59,586 nucleotides of DNA from a virus: positions 1 to 59,586 of IMG/VR virus record IMGVR_UViG_3300028794_000007, one strand, 5' to 3'. How positions within the stretch are numbered: position 1 is the first letter of the stretch; each line of letters opens with the position of its first letter. Below the pieces are notes generated by a model. It was not told where the DNA came from. It did no database searches and saw only the letters and a program-made list of their open reading frames with translations. A program made the position numbers and the translations under genes. Of this stretch, positions 1 to 6,986 are shown piece after piece.

Positions 1-90
1 TGTCACCGTTGATCTTCCTAAAAAGATCACTCATTGATCTTCGGTGATCCACATGTGATCAACTCCCGATCGAATGTGTGGGTCCTCCGC
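1..90. other. Noncoding terminal segment rich in GATC
   Basis: No gene is seen. Six GATC tetramers fall within about 60 bases, several inside short dyads. If the window is a linear virion genome, this is the end distal to the terminase genes and could be part of the cos or packaging region, which is inference. Confidence 0.4.
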
Positions 91-183
91 CTACCCCATG
101 AGCGCCTTCGCGTCGAGGTCATAGGCGTCTTCCTCGACGGCGATGGGCTCGGCGCACAGCCGGCAGATGCGTTCGTCACTCAC
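91..183 (-). CDS. 30-residue CxxC microprotein
   Basis: A GTG start at 183 follows an AAGGAG ribosome site (192-197, 8-nt spacer) and runs 30 codons to TAG at 91. The peptide begins MSDERICRLCAEPIAV, with one CxxC pair and an acidic middle. A single CxxC could bind metal only as a dimer or with a partner. It is the last gene of the leftward early operon. The strong ribosome site is the main support, and function is unknown. Confidence 0.55.
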   Translation of the reverse strand: MSDERICRLCAEPIAVEEDAYDLDAKALMG

Positions 184-201
184 TGCTGGTGCTCCTTGCG
201 G

Positions 202-348
202 CTAGGAGGCGGCGTACACGGCTACGACAGCGACGGTCACGATGGCAGCCACCAGAGCCAGCACAGCAGCAGTGAAGGCGAGGAAGCGGAGCCAGCGTGG
301 CCACTCGATCCAGGCCATGTCGTCGGAGCCCGGCTCGTGGGCGCCCAT
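202..348 (-). CDS. Small single-pass membrane protein
   Basis: 48 residues from ATG 348, beginning three bases after the stop of the upstream gene, with a second possible start at codon 11 (MAWIEW). Residues about 20-47 form one hydrophobic helix rich in Ala and Val, preceded by a Trp/Arg-rich stretch, giving an N-in or tail-anchored topology. No signal cleavage site is evident. Several such one-helix proteins occur in this early operon. Function is unknown. Confidence 0.6.
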   Translation of the reverse strand: MGAHEPGSDDMAWIEWPRWLRFLAFTAAVLALVAAIVTVAVVAVYAAS

Positions 349-350
349 GG

Positions 351-863
351 TCAGACGTACACGATCTGCGGGTTGGGTCGGGCGGCCATCGTCGGCATGA
401 GGTCGCAGGCCACCCGCTCGGTGTACTTCGAGCCCTGGCCCACGACCAGCAGGTCGCAGGAGTAGCCGCGTCCCGAGCCGGACAGGTGGGTGCAGATGAA
501 CTGGATCCGCTTGCCGGTGTCGAGGCGTTCGATTCGCTCTTCGCCGTTGGCTCGCCTGACCTTGACCGTGTCCGCTGCGTCCAGCTGGTTGACGGCGCGC
601 ACCAGCCGCTCGAACGCGTCCCTGAGGAAAGGCCGTCTCGGAGCGGTCCAGAGGACGTTCTCGTCGAGGAGCAGCAGCCCGATCAGGGCCCGTGCGATCA
701 CCGAGGCGTCCGACCTGGGGTCGGTGACGGTCCAGGTGGGCCAACGCCACTTACCCGACTCCGGGTGGAGGTGGAGCATCTCCCGAAGGTCTGCTGCCTG
801 GGCGGCGTCCAGGTCGAGCCCAGCCATGCGGGTGAACTCGTCGAGGTCGATCGTGGAGAGCAT
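351..863 (-). CDS. Degenerate terminase large-subunit ATPase-domain paralogue
   Basis: 170 residues from ATG 863 (GAGGTG six bases upstream; an upstream GTG at 872 is possible). It aligns by eye along its whole length with the ATPase half of the true TerL at the other end of the window. For example ACDLMPTMAARPNPQI here matches MGALMPTLSARPDPQI in TerL, and VLWTA matches IVWTA. The Walker A segment ARQNGKT of TerL is DPRSDAS here, and the Walker B segment VVMDE is LVVGQ here, so ATP hydrolysis is not expected. The nuclease domain is absent. Kinship is seen in sequence; a role in packaging or its control is inference. Confidence 0.65.
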   Translation of the reverse strand: MLSTIDLDEFTRMAGLDLDAAQAADLREMLHLHPESGKWRWPTWTVTDPRSDASVIARALIGLLLLDENVLWTAPRRPFLRDAFERLVRAVNQLDAADTVKVRRANGEERIERLDTGKRIQFICTHLSGSGRGYSCDLLVVGQGSKYTERVACDLMPTMAARPNPQIVYV

Positions 864-873
864 GCGGCTCACC

Positions 874-1086
874 TCAGTCCGAGTCCCGTGCGCGGGTAGC
901 CAACCAGGTCACGCCGTAGAGCACGGCCATTACGCGAGCCGTGAGAGCGAGGACGTTCAGCCATTGCCAGCCAGTCGCGCTCTGCACGTCGTCGAGCACG
1001 TGGGCGGCGATGATGCAGGCGATGGCGTGCCATGCGTTGCGGTCGACCTTGACGTACCGGTCGCGCTTCTTGGTCGGAGCGGTCAC
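874..1086 (-). CDS. Small probable membrane protein
   Basis: 70 residues from GTG 1086, between the HNH gene and the TerL-like gene with gaps of only one to a few bases. A basic N-terminus (KKRDRYVK) precedes two moderately hydrophobic segments (about residues 19-32 and 42-62). No family is recognised. Position suggests co-transcription with the HNH gene. Confidence 0.55.
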   Translation of the reverse strand: MTAPTKKRDRYVKVDRNAWHAIACIIAAHVLDDVQSATGWQWLNVLALTARVMAVLYGVTWLATRARDSD

Positions 1087-1089
1087 GGG

Positions 1090-1467
1090 TCACACCTCAC
1101 TGGGGTCGAGGTCTACGTAGCCTCGGGGTTGGGCCGGCACCAGAAGGTCGCAGGGCAGTCCGAGGGAGCAGGCGCAGTCCTCGCGGGACAGGTTGCGGAG
1201 CCGGTTGGAGCGGGCACTGTTGCAGCCGACGTGCGCGAGCCTGAGGTTGGAACGGGCAGTGCAGCGTGGGTCCGTCTTGTCCATATGGTCGAGCTGGACG
1301 AGGTGATCCGCCGACCGGGACCGTGAAGCGAGTGGGCCTTGAGCGGAGAGGCGTTGGTCTACTGGTTGGCCGCAGAGCCAGCAGTGAGTCTCGGAGTCGA
1401 AGACAGCCTGCTGGGCTTGACGCCAGCGGTGCCCTACGCGTCCGGGCTGGCCGGGCTGTCGGGACAC
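1090..1467 (-). CDS. HNH endonuclease
   Basis: 125 residues. A CWLCGQPVD zinc knuckle (about residues 29-37) precedes the HNH core: ADHLVQLDH, then SNLRLAHVGCNS (about residues 73-84), the usual actinophage arrangement of DH, N and H with paired Cys. The start is a GTG inside the end of the upstream gene. In HK97-like phages an HNH protein often works with terminase at cos. Here it lies near the window end opposite TerS, which fits if the ends join. A homing role is the alternative. Confidence 0.85.
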   Translation of the reverse strand: MSRQPGQPGRVGHRWRQAQQAVFDSETHCWLCGQPVDQRLSAQGPLASRSRSADHLVQLDHMDKTDPRCTARSNLRLAHVGCNSARSNRLRNLSREDCACSLGLPCDLLVPAQPRGYVDLDPSEV

Positions 1468-1772
1468 GTGATCCGCTTGCCGACGACGACACGGCCCTGG
1501 CTCTCGAAGCCCACGATCTCGAAGTGCCAGTCGCCCTCTGCGTCGACGACGATGCGGCCGTCCTGGAGTCGGATGCCTGACCCGGGGATGGCGAAGACCT
1601 CAGTCGAGAAGCCGACGTACTCCGAGTCGCCCTTGAGGGTGATGCGGCCGTCGTCGTGGCGGGTGGCAGTGAGGTCGCCCCACTGGCCAGGCACGTAGCC
1701 GACCGTCGTGCCTGTCGGCAGGACGCCGCCCTCGTCGTAGGTCGGGTGGGCCCAGCTCGCGTAGTCGGTCAT
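1434..1772 (-). CDS. Conserved hypothetical protein under the divergent RHH operator
   Basis: 112 residues from ATG 1772 (MTDYASW), with GAGGGG six bases upstream. The middle (TATRHDDGRITLKGDSEYVG) looks like a small beta-rich domain; no membrane helix or metal motif is seen. It diverges from the gene at 1853, and the paired AGTGTTTRACAC operators sit between them, so the two are probably co-regulated. Function is unknown. Confidence 0.6.
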   Translation of the reverse strand: MTDYASWAHPTYDEGGVLPTGTTVGYVPGQWGDLTATRHDDGRITLKGDSEYVGFSTEVFAIPGSGIRLQDGRIVVDAEGDWHFEIVGFESQGRVVVGKRITCPDSPASPDA

Positions 1773-1787
1773 GGTCATCCCCTCGGA

Positions 1788-1829
1788 AGTGTTTGACACT
1801 ATCATCTGGCAGGCGTAGTGTTTAACACA
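1788..1829. promoter_or_regulatory. Divergent promoter with two RHH-type operators (copy 1)
   Basis: Two dyads, AGTGTTTGACACT at 1788-1800 and AGTGTTTAACACA at 1817-1829, start 29 bp apart. Rightward, the first supplies -35 TTGACA (1793-1798) and the second -10 TAGTGT (1816-1821), with a 17-bp spacer. Leftward, -35 TAAACA (1824-1819) and -10 TAGTGT (1801-1796) can also be read, again with 17 bp between. The same pair occurs at 26550 and 27470. Confidence 0.75.
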
Positions 1830-1852
1830 TCAGCCACCGTCAAGGAGTGACC

Positions 1853-2248
1853 ATGACCAGCCGCACCTTCCACCTCGGCGACCTACTCTCGATCACCCAC
1901 GACTACCTCGTCTCACCCCGCCACATCGACGGCGTCTACGACATCATCAACTTCGTGACCGGCGAATCGCACTTCACCCACCAGCTGCCGCGCGCCTGCG
2001 GAGTGGTCAAGCCGTGGCTGCTCAAGCAGCACCCCTGGCTCACCCAGGTCGAGATCCCGAACAACCTGCGGTCCGAAGACGACGTCCTGACCTACCTCGT
2101 CGGCGCGACCGAGAAGTGGGGCGCCAACCACGAGGTCGAGGCGATGCCGCTCGGCATGTACCTCGGGCGGGAGCCAATCGCTGAACTCCAGGAGATGGCC
2201 CCGAACACGCCGATCATCCCGGTCGAGTTCCCCCGCGAGGACGGCTGA
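1853..2248 (+). CDS. Conserved actinophage protein, possibly DUF7736
   Basis: 131 residues from ATG 1853, chosen for AAGGAG at 1842-1847. It contains FHLGDLLSIT and SPRHIDGVYDIINFVTG, which recall from memory an actinophage family annotated DUF7736. Its stop overlaps the start of the RHH gene by one base (TGATG), so the two form a promoter-operator-driven pair pointing against the surrounding early genes. Biochemical role unknown. Confidence 0.75.
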   Translation: MTSRTFHLGDLLSITHDYLVSPRHIDGVYDIINFVTGESHFTHQLPRACGVVKPWLLKQHPWLTQVEIPNNLRSEDDVLTYLVGATEKWGANHEVEAMPLGMYLGREPIAELQEMAPNTPIIPVEFPREDG

Positions 2249-2412
2249 TGTCGCCTCGCCCGGGGCCCCGCAGGCTGTACGTTGGCGTCCGGTTGAGCCC
2301 GGACGGGCTTGATGTGGTCGAGAAGCTGGCCGAGGCCGAGACGGGCGGGAACCTGTCGGAGATGATCCGGAAGCTTCTCAGCGAGGCCCTGGCAGCGCGC
2401 CAGCGACGCTAG
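2248..2412 (+). CDS. Ribbon-helix-helix DNA-binding protein
   Basis: 54 residues. The basic N-terminus PRPGPRRLYVGVRLS supplies a beta strand, followed by two helices through NLSEMIRKLLSEALAARQ, the RHH pattern. It is a clear paralogue of the protein at 27510, which shares PRPGPRR, GNLS.MIRKLL and EA.AARQ. Both lie downstream of the same type of paired operator, so autoregulation through that operator is the simplest reading. Confidence 0.8.
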   Translation: MSPRPGPRRLYVGVRLSPDGLDVVEKLAEAETGGNLSEMIRKLLSEALAARQRR

Positions 2413-2479
2413 TTGCCCTACCGCGCGCCGCCTGTGGTCGGGCCTGCGCCGAGGGCCTACCCGGCTCTGTCGGGCAGCC

Positions 2480-2678
2480 TCAGGGCGTATCCGACGCCCT
2501 AGAGCCCTGGTAGTCCCGAAGCAGGCGGCACAGCTCGATGAACTGGCGGCGGTTGCCGACGTCCAACGCGCGGTCGATGCGTTCGCGGAGCCGGCGGACG
2601 GAGAGGTCGCGGTTGACCTTGCGGTCTTTCGGCAGTCAGCTCGGCTTCGATGTCTTCGAGTGGTGTCAGTCCGTCCAT
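2480..2678 (-). pseudogene. Small coding unit split by a +1 frameshift
   Basis: From ATG 2678 one frame reads MDGLTPLEDIEAELTA. A second frame, +1 to the first, continues without a start codon as KDRKVNRDLSVRRLRERID and on to TGA at 2480. Together they make one plausible basic helical protein of about 65 residues. The junction lies near GCCGAAAGACC. This may be a mutation, a sequencing error or a programmed shift; sequence alone cannot decide. Confidence 0.5.
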
Positions 2679-2708
2679 GGTGCACCCCGATCGTGCGGAG
2701 GATGCGAA

Positions 2709-2852
2709 ACGCCCCAGCGGCGGTTACCTGCTGGGGCGTAGGCCGCAGGAGAGGATCCTGCGGGAAGTTAATGATGGAGAGGGCCTGACATCCCATTGTG
2801 AACCGTTTCGTCACCGGGAGTCCTGCGTGACGCGCTTTCGCGCCCTCTCCAT
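2709..2852. other. Structured noncoding block with three consecutive inverted repeats
   Basis: First: ACGCCCCAGC at 2709-2718 pairs perfectly with 2730-2739. Second: CCGCAGGA at 2743-2750 pairs with 2756-2763 around a 5-base loop. Third: ATGGAGAGGGC at 2774-2784 pairs with 2842-2852 across a 57-base interior. On the minus strand the first hairpin is followed by TTT and could end transcription. No coding sequence is convincing here. Confidence 0.6.
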
Positions 2853-3325
2853 GGGCAAGTGTACCAGCTGGAATACGAGTCGGTTGCCCCTTTAGGTGCC
2901 CGGCCGACCCACACTGTTCCAGCCGCATGAGGACAGTGGGGTCAGGCCGGGCGGGGTGACGGGAGCCGCGCGCAACCGTCACGATTAGGGGCGAGGGTCG
3001 ACGGCGGGAGGTGACCTAGGACCGTCCCGCCGCCACCGACCTCGCGGTTGCGGCATCTCGTGCTTACCCAGGGGATCACCGCTATTGCGGGAGAGCGTGA
3101 GCAGCCTTCGAGACCTCTAGGGGGCGGTCCTGCCCTGCATATGGCGGACCGCCGGGATGGTTAGTAGTTTGCGCAGTGGGAGCGGCGCGACCCGAAGTGG
3201 CGTCCGGGGCGTGGACGTTAGGCGCCTGTTTCGCCCCAAGGCGACTGACCCGTTCCGACATCTGTGGTCAGTTTGATGTTGTACATCTTGCACGCAGGTC
3301 AGGGCCCTGTCGAGCAGGGGTGCCG
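2853..3325. other. Gene-poor stretch
   Basis: About 470 bases without a supported gene. Open frames across it lack ribosome sites and have compositions typical of shadow frames. It may hold promoters for the flanking early genes, but no clear pair of boxes was found. Confidence 0.4.
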
Positions 3326-3412
3326 TTACGGCGTGTCGGAGCGTGACGGACGGCGCCACGGCCAGCGCCTCCGCGGGCGGGCGGCGCGCTCGATCGCGGG
3401 CATAGGCGGCAT
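3326..3412 (-). CDS. Very small Arg-rich peptide (tentative)
   Basis: 28 codons from ATG 3412 to TAA, with GGGGAGG five bases upstream. The peptide is highly basic (AARPRRRWPWRRPSR). The strong ribosome site, directly after the stop of the preceding mini-gene, is the only support, so it could be spurious. Confidence 0.3.
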   Translation of the reverse strand: MPPMPAIERAARPRRRWPWRRPSRSDTP

Positions 3413-3424
3413 CACGGCCTCCCC

Positions 3425-3496
3425 TCACGGAGTCGCTTGAGTCAGCGCCAGCCCACTGAAGACGTACGTGAGGATGATCATGGCTGTGTCGCTCAC
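3425..3496 (-). CDS. 23-residue hydrophobic peptide (tentative)
   Basis: A GTG start overlaps the stop of the upstream gene (GTGA). Residues 6-18 (MIILTYVFSGLAL) could span a membrane. It shares the coupling seen throughout this operon, but length makes it uncertain. Confidence 0.35.
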   Translation of the reverse strand: MSDTAMIILTYVFSGLALTQATP

Positions 3497-3870
3497 AGCT
3501 TCCACTCCTCACGGAACTCCGGATGGTCCACGTAGCACAGGGCCAGCACCTTGAGCGTCCACTCCCACTCGGTGTACTGGTCTGGGCCTGAGCCCGTCAG
3601 TGGGCCATCGAGGATGCGCCGCTTGGCGGCCACGTCGAGCAGCAGCCGCTGCGCGCAGTCTCCTACGTAGAAGTCGGTCTTGGACTCCTCGGCCCACTGA
3701 CCCTCTGCATCCAAGCACTGACGCAGGAAGGTGATCAGGTCATCCACCGTTGATCTCTCCTCTCGTCGCGCTTTGATCACTGGGACTGGTCCGGGGACCG
3801 TGATGTAGGTGGAGTTGCCTACCTTCCGATGCGGGGACTGGCCGATGATCGGCTCACCCGGGTCAGCCAC
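3493..3870 (-). CDS. DUF6221-like protein
   Basis: The open frame gives 125 residues from GTG 3870, overlapping the upstream gene by 8 bases. The last 84 residues, from VDDLITFLRQCLDAEGQWA to YVDHPEFREEW, match the actinobacterial DUF6221 pattern (an N-terminal DDL..FL, an internal AKRRI and a C-terminal DHP.(F/Y)REEW). An internal GTG at 3747 has a strong AGGAGAG site and may be the true start, in which case the first 41 residues would not be translated. DUF6221 has no known biochemical role. Confidence 0.7.
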   Translation of the reverse strand: MADPGEPIIGQSPHRKVGNSTYITVPGPVPVIKARREERSTVDDLITFLRQCLDAEGQWAEESKTDFYVGDCAQRLLLDVAAKRRILDGPLTGSGPDQYTEWEWTLKVLALCYVDHPEFREEWKL

Positions 3871-4288
3871 GGGACACCACCCGAACCGGGCCGTAGTTGC
3901 CCGCGATCTTCGCCCACGACTCTGGGTCGCTATCGCAGCTGCCTTCCCGGAGCCACCACCCGTCGTCGTCGCGTGTCCACCTGATACCGCAGTCGTCCAT
4001 CACGATCGTGCCCGGAGGCGGCGGGATGTCGCTGCTCGTGAGGGTCTCGTCGATCACGTTGTCGCGGTCGTCCCGGTTGCGGACTGTGTGGAGCCAGACG
4101 CCCTTGCCGCTGCGGTGAGGAGCCGCCTCGCATACGAGGGTGTCGATCTCCCCGGTGTTCAGCTCATGGGGCGGACCGGGCATCCACACGTGGACGTGGC
4201 TGTCCAGGTCCAGCGTGTCGTCTTCGAGCAGCGCCCGGATCAGCTCCCGCACCGTCAGCGGCTTGTCGTCGTACAGGGAGTCATCCAC
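3863..4288 (-). CDS. Conserved hypothetical protein
   Basis: 141 residues from GTG 4288, overlapping the upstream stop. The N-terminus LTVRELIRALLEDDTLDLDSHVHVW resembles a common actinophage module placed before a short beta-rich domain; the C-terminus is acidic and Trp-rich. No catalytic motif is evident. Coupled on both sides. Confidence 0.65.
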   Translation of the reverse strand: MDDSLYDDKPLTVRELIRALLEDDTLDLDSHVHVWMPGPPHELNTGEIDTLVCEAAPHRSGKGVWLHTVRNRDDRDNVIDETLTSSDIPPPPGTIVMDDCGIRWTRDDDGWWLREGSCDSDPESWAKIAGNYGPVRVVSRG

Positions 4289-4622
4289 GAGACACCTCGC
4301 GGAACTGCCCACCACACGGCTTGCCGTCTGGCTGCGTCATGCGGCACTCCTGGTCTACCTCGGTCACAGGTCCGCCGAGCAGCATCTCCAGGCGCTCCCG
4401 CTCGCGGCGCTCCTCGCGGGCCTCGGCGAACATCTTGTCCGTCACGGCATACCCGGCCTGCTTCAGTGCCTCATGGATGCCCTTACCTTCGAGGTCGTCC
4501 GTGAACACCAGCTCGGGCGAGACAGGCAGCTGGTATACGAGGTCAGGCGCGGCTCCGGGCAGGTTTCCAACGGTCACCGTGACCATGATGTTCGGGTTAT
4601 ACCGGTGGGTACTATCGACCAT
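4281..4622 (-). CDS. Hypothetical protein with charged helix
   Basis: 113 residues from ATG 4622, chosen because GAGGAG lies six bases upstream; longer in-frame starts at 4655 and 4703 lie in the hairpin leader. Residues about 66-82 (FAEAREERRERERLEML) form a highly charged helix. The tail has three Cys. It is the first gene after the leader and promoter at 4656-4705. Function unknown. Confidence 0.65.
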   Translation of the reverse strand: MVDSTHRYNPNIMVTVTVGNLPGAAPDLVYQLPVSPELVFTDDLEGKGIHEALKQAGYAVTDKMFAEAREERRERERLEMLLGGPVTEVDQECRMTQPDGKPCGGQFREVSRG

Positions 4623-4655
4623 TGTCGACTCCTCGTCAGTGGGTGGGTCGGCCAT

Positions 4656-4705
4656 GCCCCCGGGACGTTCGCAGCGTTCGCGGGGGTCTTCCCATTGTCT
4701 CACGC
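4656..4705 (-). promoter_or_regulatory. Extended -10 promoter plus hairpin leader (copy A)
   Basis: Read on the minus strand, GCGTGAGACAATGG (4705-4692) is identical to the sequence at 31217-31230 and contains TG-N-GACAAT, an extended -10. It is followed by a hairpin with CCCCCG/CGGGGG outer arms and a GAACG/CGTCC inner stem with one mismatch around a CTG-starting loop. The arrangement matches copies B and C near 31.2 kb. Confidence 0.6.
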
Positions 4706-4722
4706 GGTACCGACAGAACCGC

Positions 4723-4842
4723 CTACTTCGCGATCTGTCCCAAGATCGAGTCGGCCTCGTCTTCGACCCATTCGACAGGCTGCCCCAAGACCAGATAAGG
4801 CGAGCCGCGCTCGAGCTTCGCCCGCAAGCCGTTCGGATGCAT
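4723..4842 (-). CDS. 39-residue acidic peptide
   Basis: ATG 4842 to TAG. The peptide reads naturally (GSPYLVLGQPVEWVEDEADS) and ends LGQIAK. The same frame runs directly on after the stop of the upstream gene. An alternative GTGA-coupled frame (GTG 4861) gives an Arg-rich product that looks less protein-like. The ribosome site is weak. Confidence 0.4.
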   Translation of the reverse strand: MHPNGLRAKLERGSPYLVLGQPVEWVEDEADSILGQIAK

Positions 4843-4857
4843 CTCGTAGTTGATCCG

Positions 4858-5250
4858 TCACTTCATCCCCTGCCCGTTGTCTCGGATGTACTCGTAGGCC
4901 TGCCAACACGACACTCCCTCACAGTCCACCTCATGCCCTACCTGCCCGTAGCCGACCTCCCGATGCCCTGTCACCGTGTGGACCTTCCCGCCGCAGCGGA
5001 AGCGGTAGCCGACCGGGTAGAGCCCGCCTGTGGCCTTCAGGACGTCGGGGACGCGGCAGGCCTGGCACGACACCAACTCCCACTTCAACGACAGACGTGT
5101 GCCGCCTGGGGCGCCGCAGCGGGCCACGGTTCGGCCGGCGCGGTTGTCGAGGTAGTGGGTGAGGCCGTCTTGGGCTTGGACGTGGAGGACTTCGGAGGCC
5201 AACAGCGCGGCGGAGAGCGGCGGGTTGAACGGGTCACGGTCAGGGGGCAT
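4858..5250 (-). CDS. Hypothetical Cys-containing protein
   Basis: 130 residues from ATG 5250, overlapping the upstream gene by 11 bases. Cysteines occur as C..C (SCQAC), RCGG and DCEGVSC, so a structural zinc site is possible but not canonical. The C-terminus is WQAYEYIRDNGQGMK. No family recognised. Confidence 0.6.
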   Translation of the reverse strand: MPPDRDPFNPPLSAALLASEVLHVQAQDGLTHYLDNRAGRTVARCGAPGGTRLSLKWELVSCQACRVPDVLKATGGLYPVGYRFRCGGKVHTVTGHREVGYGQVGHEVDCEGVSCWQAYEYIRDNGQGMK

Positions 5251-5476
5251 CGTCCGATTCCATGGCCTTGCGGAGGATCTGGGCGGCCGCGCGCAGGCCG
5301 GGCGCTTCGGGCTTGTCGGGCCTCAGCTCAGCGCCAGCCTCGAAGACCGCGATGTACCCGCGGAGTTCCTTGTCGAACTCGGCGGCGAGCCTGTCGCATA
5401 GCTCGGTCATAGGCTGCTCCAGCGCCTGCTCTATAGCCGCTTGGAGCTCGCCCGGGGAAGGCTTGGGTTCGGTCAT
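5240..5476 (-). CDS. Hypothetical helical protein
   Basis: 78 residues from ATG 5476. It is predominantly alpha-helical and acidic (ELQAAIEQALEQPMTELCDRL), with no membrane or metal motif. It overlaps the next gene by 11 bases. Function unknown. Confidence 0.6.
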   Translation of the reverse strand: MTEPKPSPGELQAAIEQALEQPMTELCDRLAAEFDKELRGYIAVFEAGAELRPDKPEAPGLRAAAQILRKAMESDDAP

Positions 5477-5492
5477 GTCTTCGTCATCCCCT

Positions 5493-5765
5493 TCACTTCA
5501 CGCCGAGGCGACGCGTGACCTCGTCCGAGAGCCGCTTCTGGAGGTCCGCCAACTGCTGCGGCGTCAGCGCCGCCAGATCACCCGAGGCGGGCTTCCCCGC
5601 ACGCCCCGGGGGCGCCCACGAGATGGCCGTGAAACCCGAGGGTTGGAACAGTTCAGGTGCGGGCGGCGCCGTATGCAACTTGAGTCGCGTCCGCTCTCCC
5701 GGGTCAGCAACCCGGTATTGCTCCAGCATCCGCGCCGCCAATGCGCTACTCATCCCCGTTGCCAT
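5493..5765 (-). CDS. Hypothetical protein
   Basis: 90 residues from ATG 5765, which shares one base with the upstream stop; GTG 5768 is an alternative. A helical N-terminus (SALAARMLEQYRV) and a helical C-terminus (TPQQLADLQKRLSDEVTRRL) flank a Pro/Ala linker. No domain recognised. Confidence 0.6.
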   Translation of the reverse strand: MATGMSSALAARMLEQYRVADPGERTRLKLHTAPPAPELFQPSGFTAISWAPPGRAGKPASGDLAALTPQQLADLQKRLSDEVTRRLGVK

Positions 5766-6589
5766 CACGCTGCTTTCTTTCTGGACATCCAGGTGATCGC
5801 CAAATCGCGGACGTCACCGAACCGGAACAACTCCAACCCCTCCACCGACACCCCCACCAGATGCAGTCTCCCCCGAGACCGCCACGACCCCCACGTCCCA
5901 TCCGGAATCGACCGGTCCATCAGGATCTTCACCCACGCCAACGCCTCCGACTTCGACACGTTCAGCCCCGCCGCCGCATCGATAATCCGCTGCCGCCGCT
6001 CCGCCACCGGATGCGACGCACGGCACACCTGACACCTCACGAACGCGCTATCCGGCCGCGCCCACAAAATCCCCAAACACCCCTCCACCGGACACGCCCC
6101 CGCATAGAGTTTCTCCTCCGGGCGATCCACCACCCGCATGGCCAAACCCCGCAACCCCTCCAGGGCGGCCAGCGCTTCGCCGGCCCGCGGGTTCCCGACG
6201 ATCGTGTACACGTTCCGCTGCAACCACTGCCCAGGATTCGCTGGCGGATAGCTCAGTCGCACCGTTCCGGTGATGCTGGGGAGGTCGATGACGGTGGCCT
6301 GCCCGACCGCTTCAGCGAAGTGCAGTGCCCACCCGTTGACCTCCTCCGCGATCAACCCCAACGCGTCCCCGGCCTTCGGCTTGTGGGGCAGTGAGGTCTC
6401 AGCGGACTTGCGGCCTCCGTCTCCGCCGATGACGTCCTGACGGGAGAACGTCAACTCCACCTCGTGGTACCAGTGAGGCAGCACATCCAAGACGGCTTGG
6501 AGGCGTTGCTCGCAGCCTCCTTCGCCTTGGCACACGTAGAGGTGCTCAGACCGGTGATTCCCGCAACCCGGGGTAGTGCAGGTGCTCAT
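5765..6589 (-). CDS. Zinc-ribbon protein with C-terminal HTH-like segment
   Basis: 274 residues. An N-terminal Cys cluster (CTTPGCGNH, then CQGEGGC, residues 4-27) and a second ribbon (CPVEGC with FVRCQVC, about residues 170-195) suggest two zinc sites. A helix-turn-helix-like segment follows (RQRIIDAAAGLNVSKSEALAWVK). The family recurs in actinophage early regions. DNA binding is inference. ATGA overlap with the upstream gene. Confidence 0.65.
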   Translation of the reverse strand: MSTCTTPGCGNHRSEHLYVCQGEGGCEQRLQAVLDVLPHWYHEVELTFSRQDVIGGDGGRKSAETSLPHKPKAGDALGLIAEEVNGWALHFAEAVGQATVIDLPSITGTVRLSYPPANPGQWLQRNVYTIVGNPRAGEALAALEGLRGLAMRVVDRPEEKLYAGACPVEGCLGILWARPDSAFVRCQVCRASHPVAERRQRIIDAAAGLNVSKSEALAWVKILMDRSIPDGTWGSWRSRGRLHLVGVSVEGLELFRFGDVRDLAITWMSRKKAA

Positions 6590-6705
6590 GGCAGCAGCTC
6601 CTGGATTCGCGCGAGGTGGAAGCGCTCGTCGTAGCCGGTCCCGGGGAAGATGAAGGGCTCGGTACCGTCGCCGAGCAGGCTGAACTCAGGACGTGAGTCG
6701 GTCAT
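6586..6705 (-). CDS. 39-residue conserved-looking microprotein
   Basis: ATG 6705 overlaps the upstream stop (ATGA), and its own stop overlaps the next start. The sequence (FSLLGDGTEPFIFPGTGYDE) is ordinary in composition and not repetitive. Double coupling supports expression; function unknown. Confidence 0.55.
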   Translation of the reverse strand: MTDSRPEFSLLGDGTEPFIFPGTGYDERFHLARIQELLP

Positions 6706-6986
6706 TCGGCCGCCTTCCGGTTCCGGAGCCGCTGCCACCACGAGGCGCGGCGCCACATCAGCCCGCTCGGACGAACGCCGCGCGGCGGCCAGCAGTAGTC
6801 CACGCGCCACAGATCGCCGCACGTGTCACACCGCCAGAGATCGCCAACCGAACCCTCAGGCACCGTCTCGACGTGACTGAACTTTTCCCCGCCAGTGAGG
6901 AACGACGGCAGAGTGTGGATGACCGTCTTCCTCGGCTGCGCACACGCATGCTCGACCACCACGGGCGCCTTCTTGATCCACGTCAC
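6702..6986 (-). CDS. Hypothetical protein with CxxC pair
   Basis: 94 residues from GTG 6986, GTGA-coupled. WRCDTCGDLWRVDYCW (about residues 58-73) is rubredoxin-knuckle-like, and the C-terminus is basic and Trp-rich. It lies just after the proteasome-like gene. Function unknown. Confidence 0.6.
   Translation of the reverse strand: MTWIKKAPVVVEHACAQPRKTVIHTLPSFLTGGEKFSHVETVPEGSVGDLWRCDTCGDLWRVDYCWPPRGVRPSGLMWRRASWWQRLRNRKAAE

Noticed and set aside
34-465. Rightward 143-codon frame at the left end
   Set aside because: It lies opposite supported leftward genes, lacks a ribosome site and has a shadow-frame composition.
3117-3512. Leftward 131-codon frame rich in Arg and Pro
   Set aside because: It overlaps better supported mini-genes in other frames, has no ribosome site and no recognisable motif.
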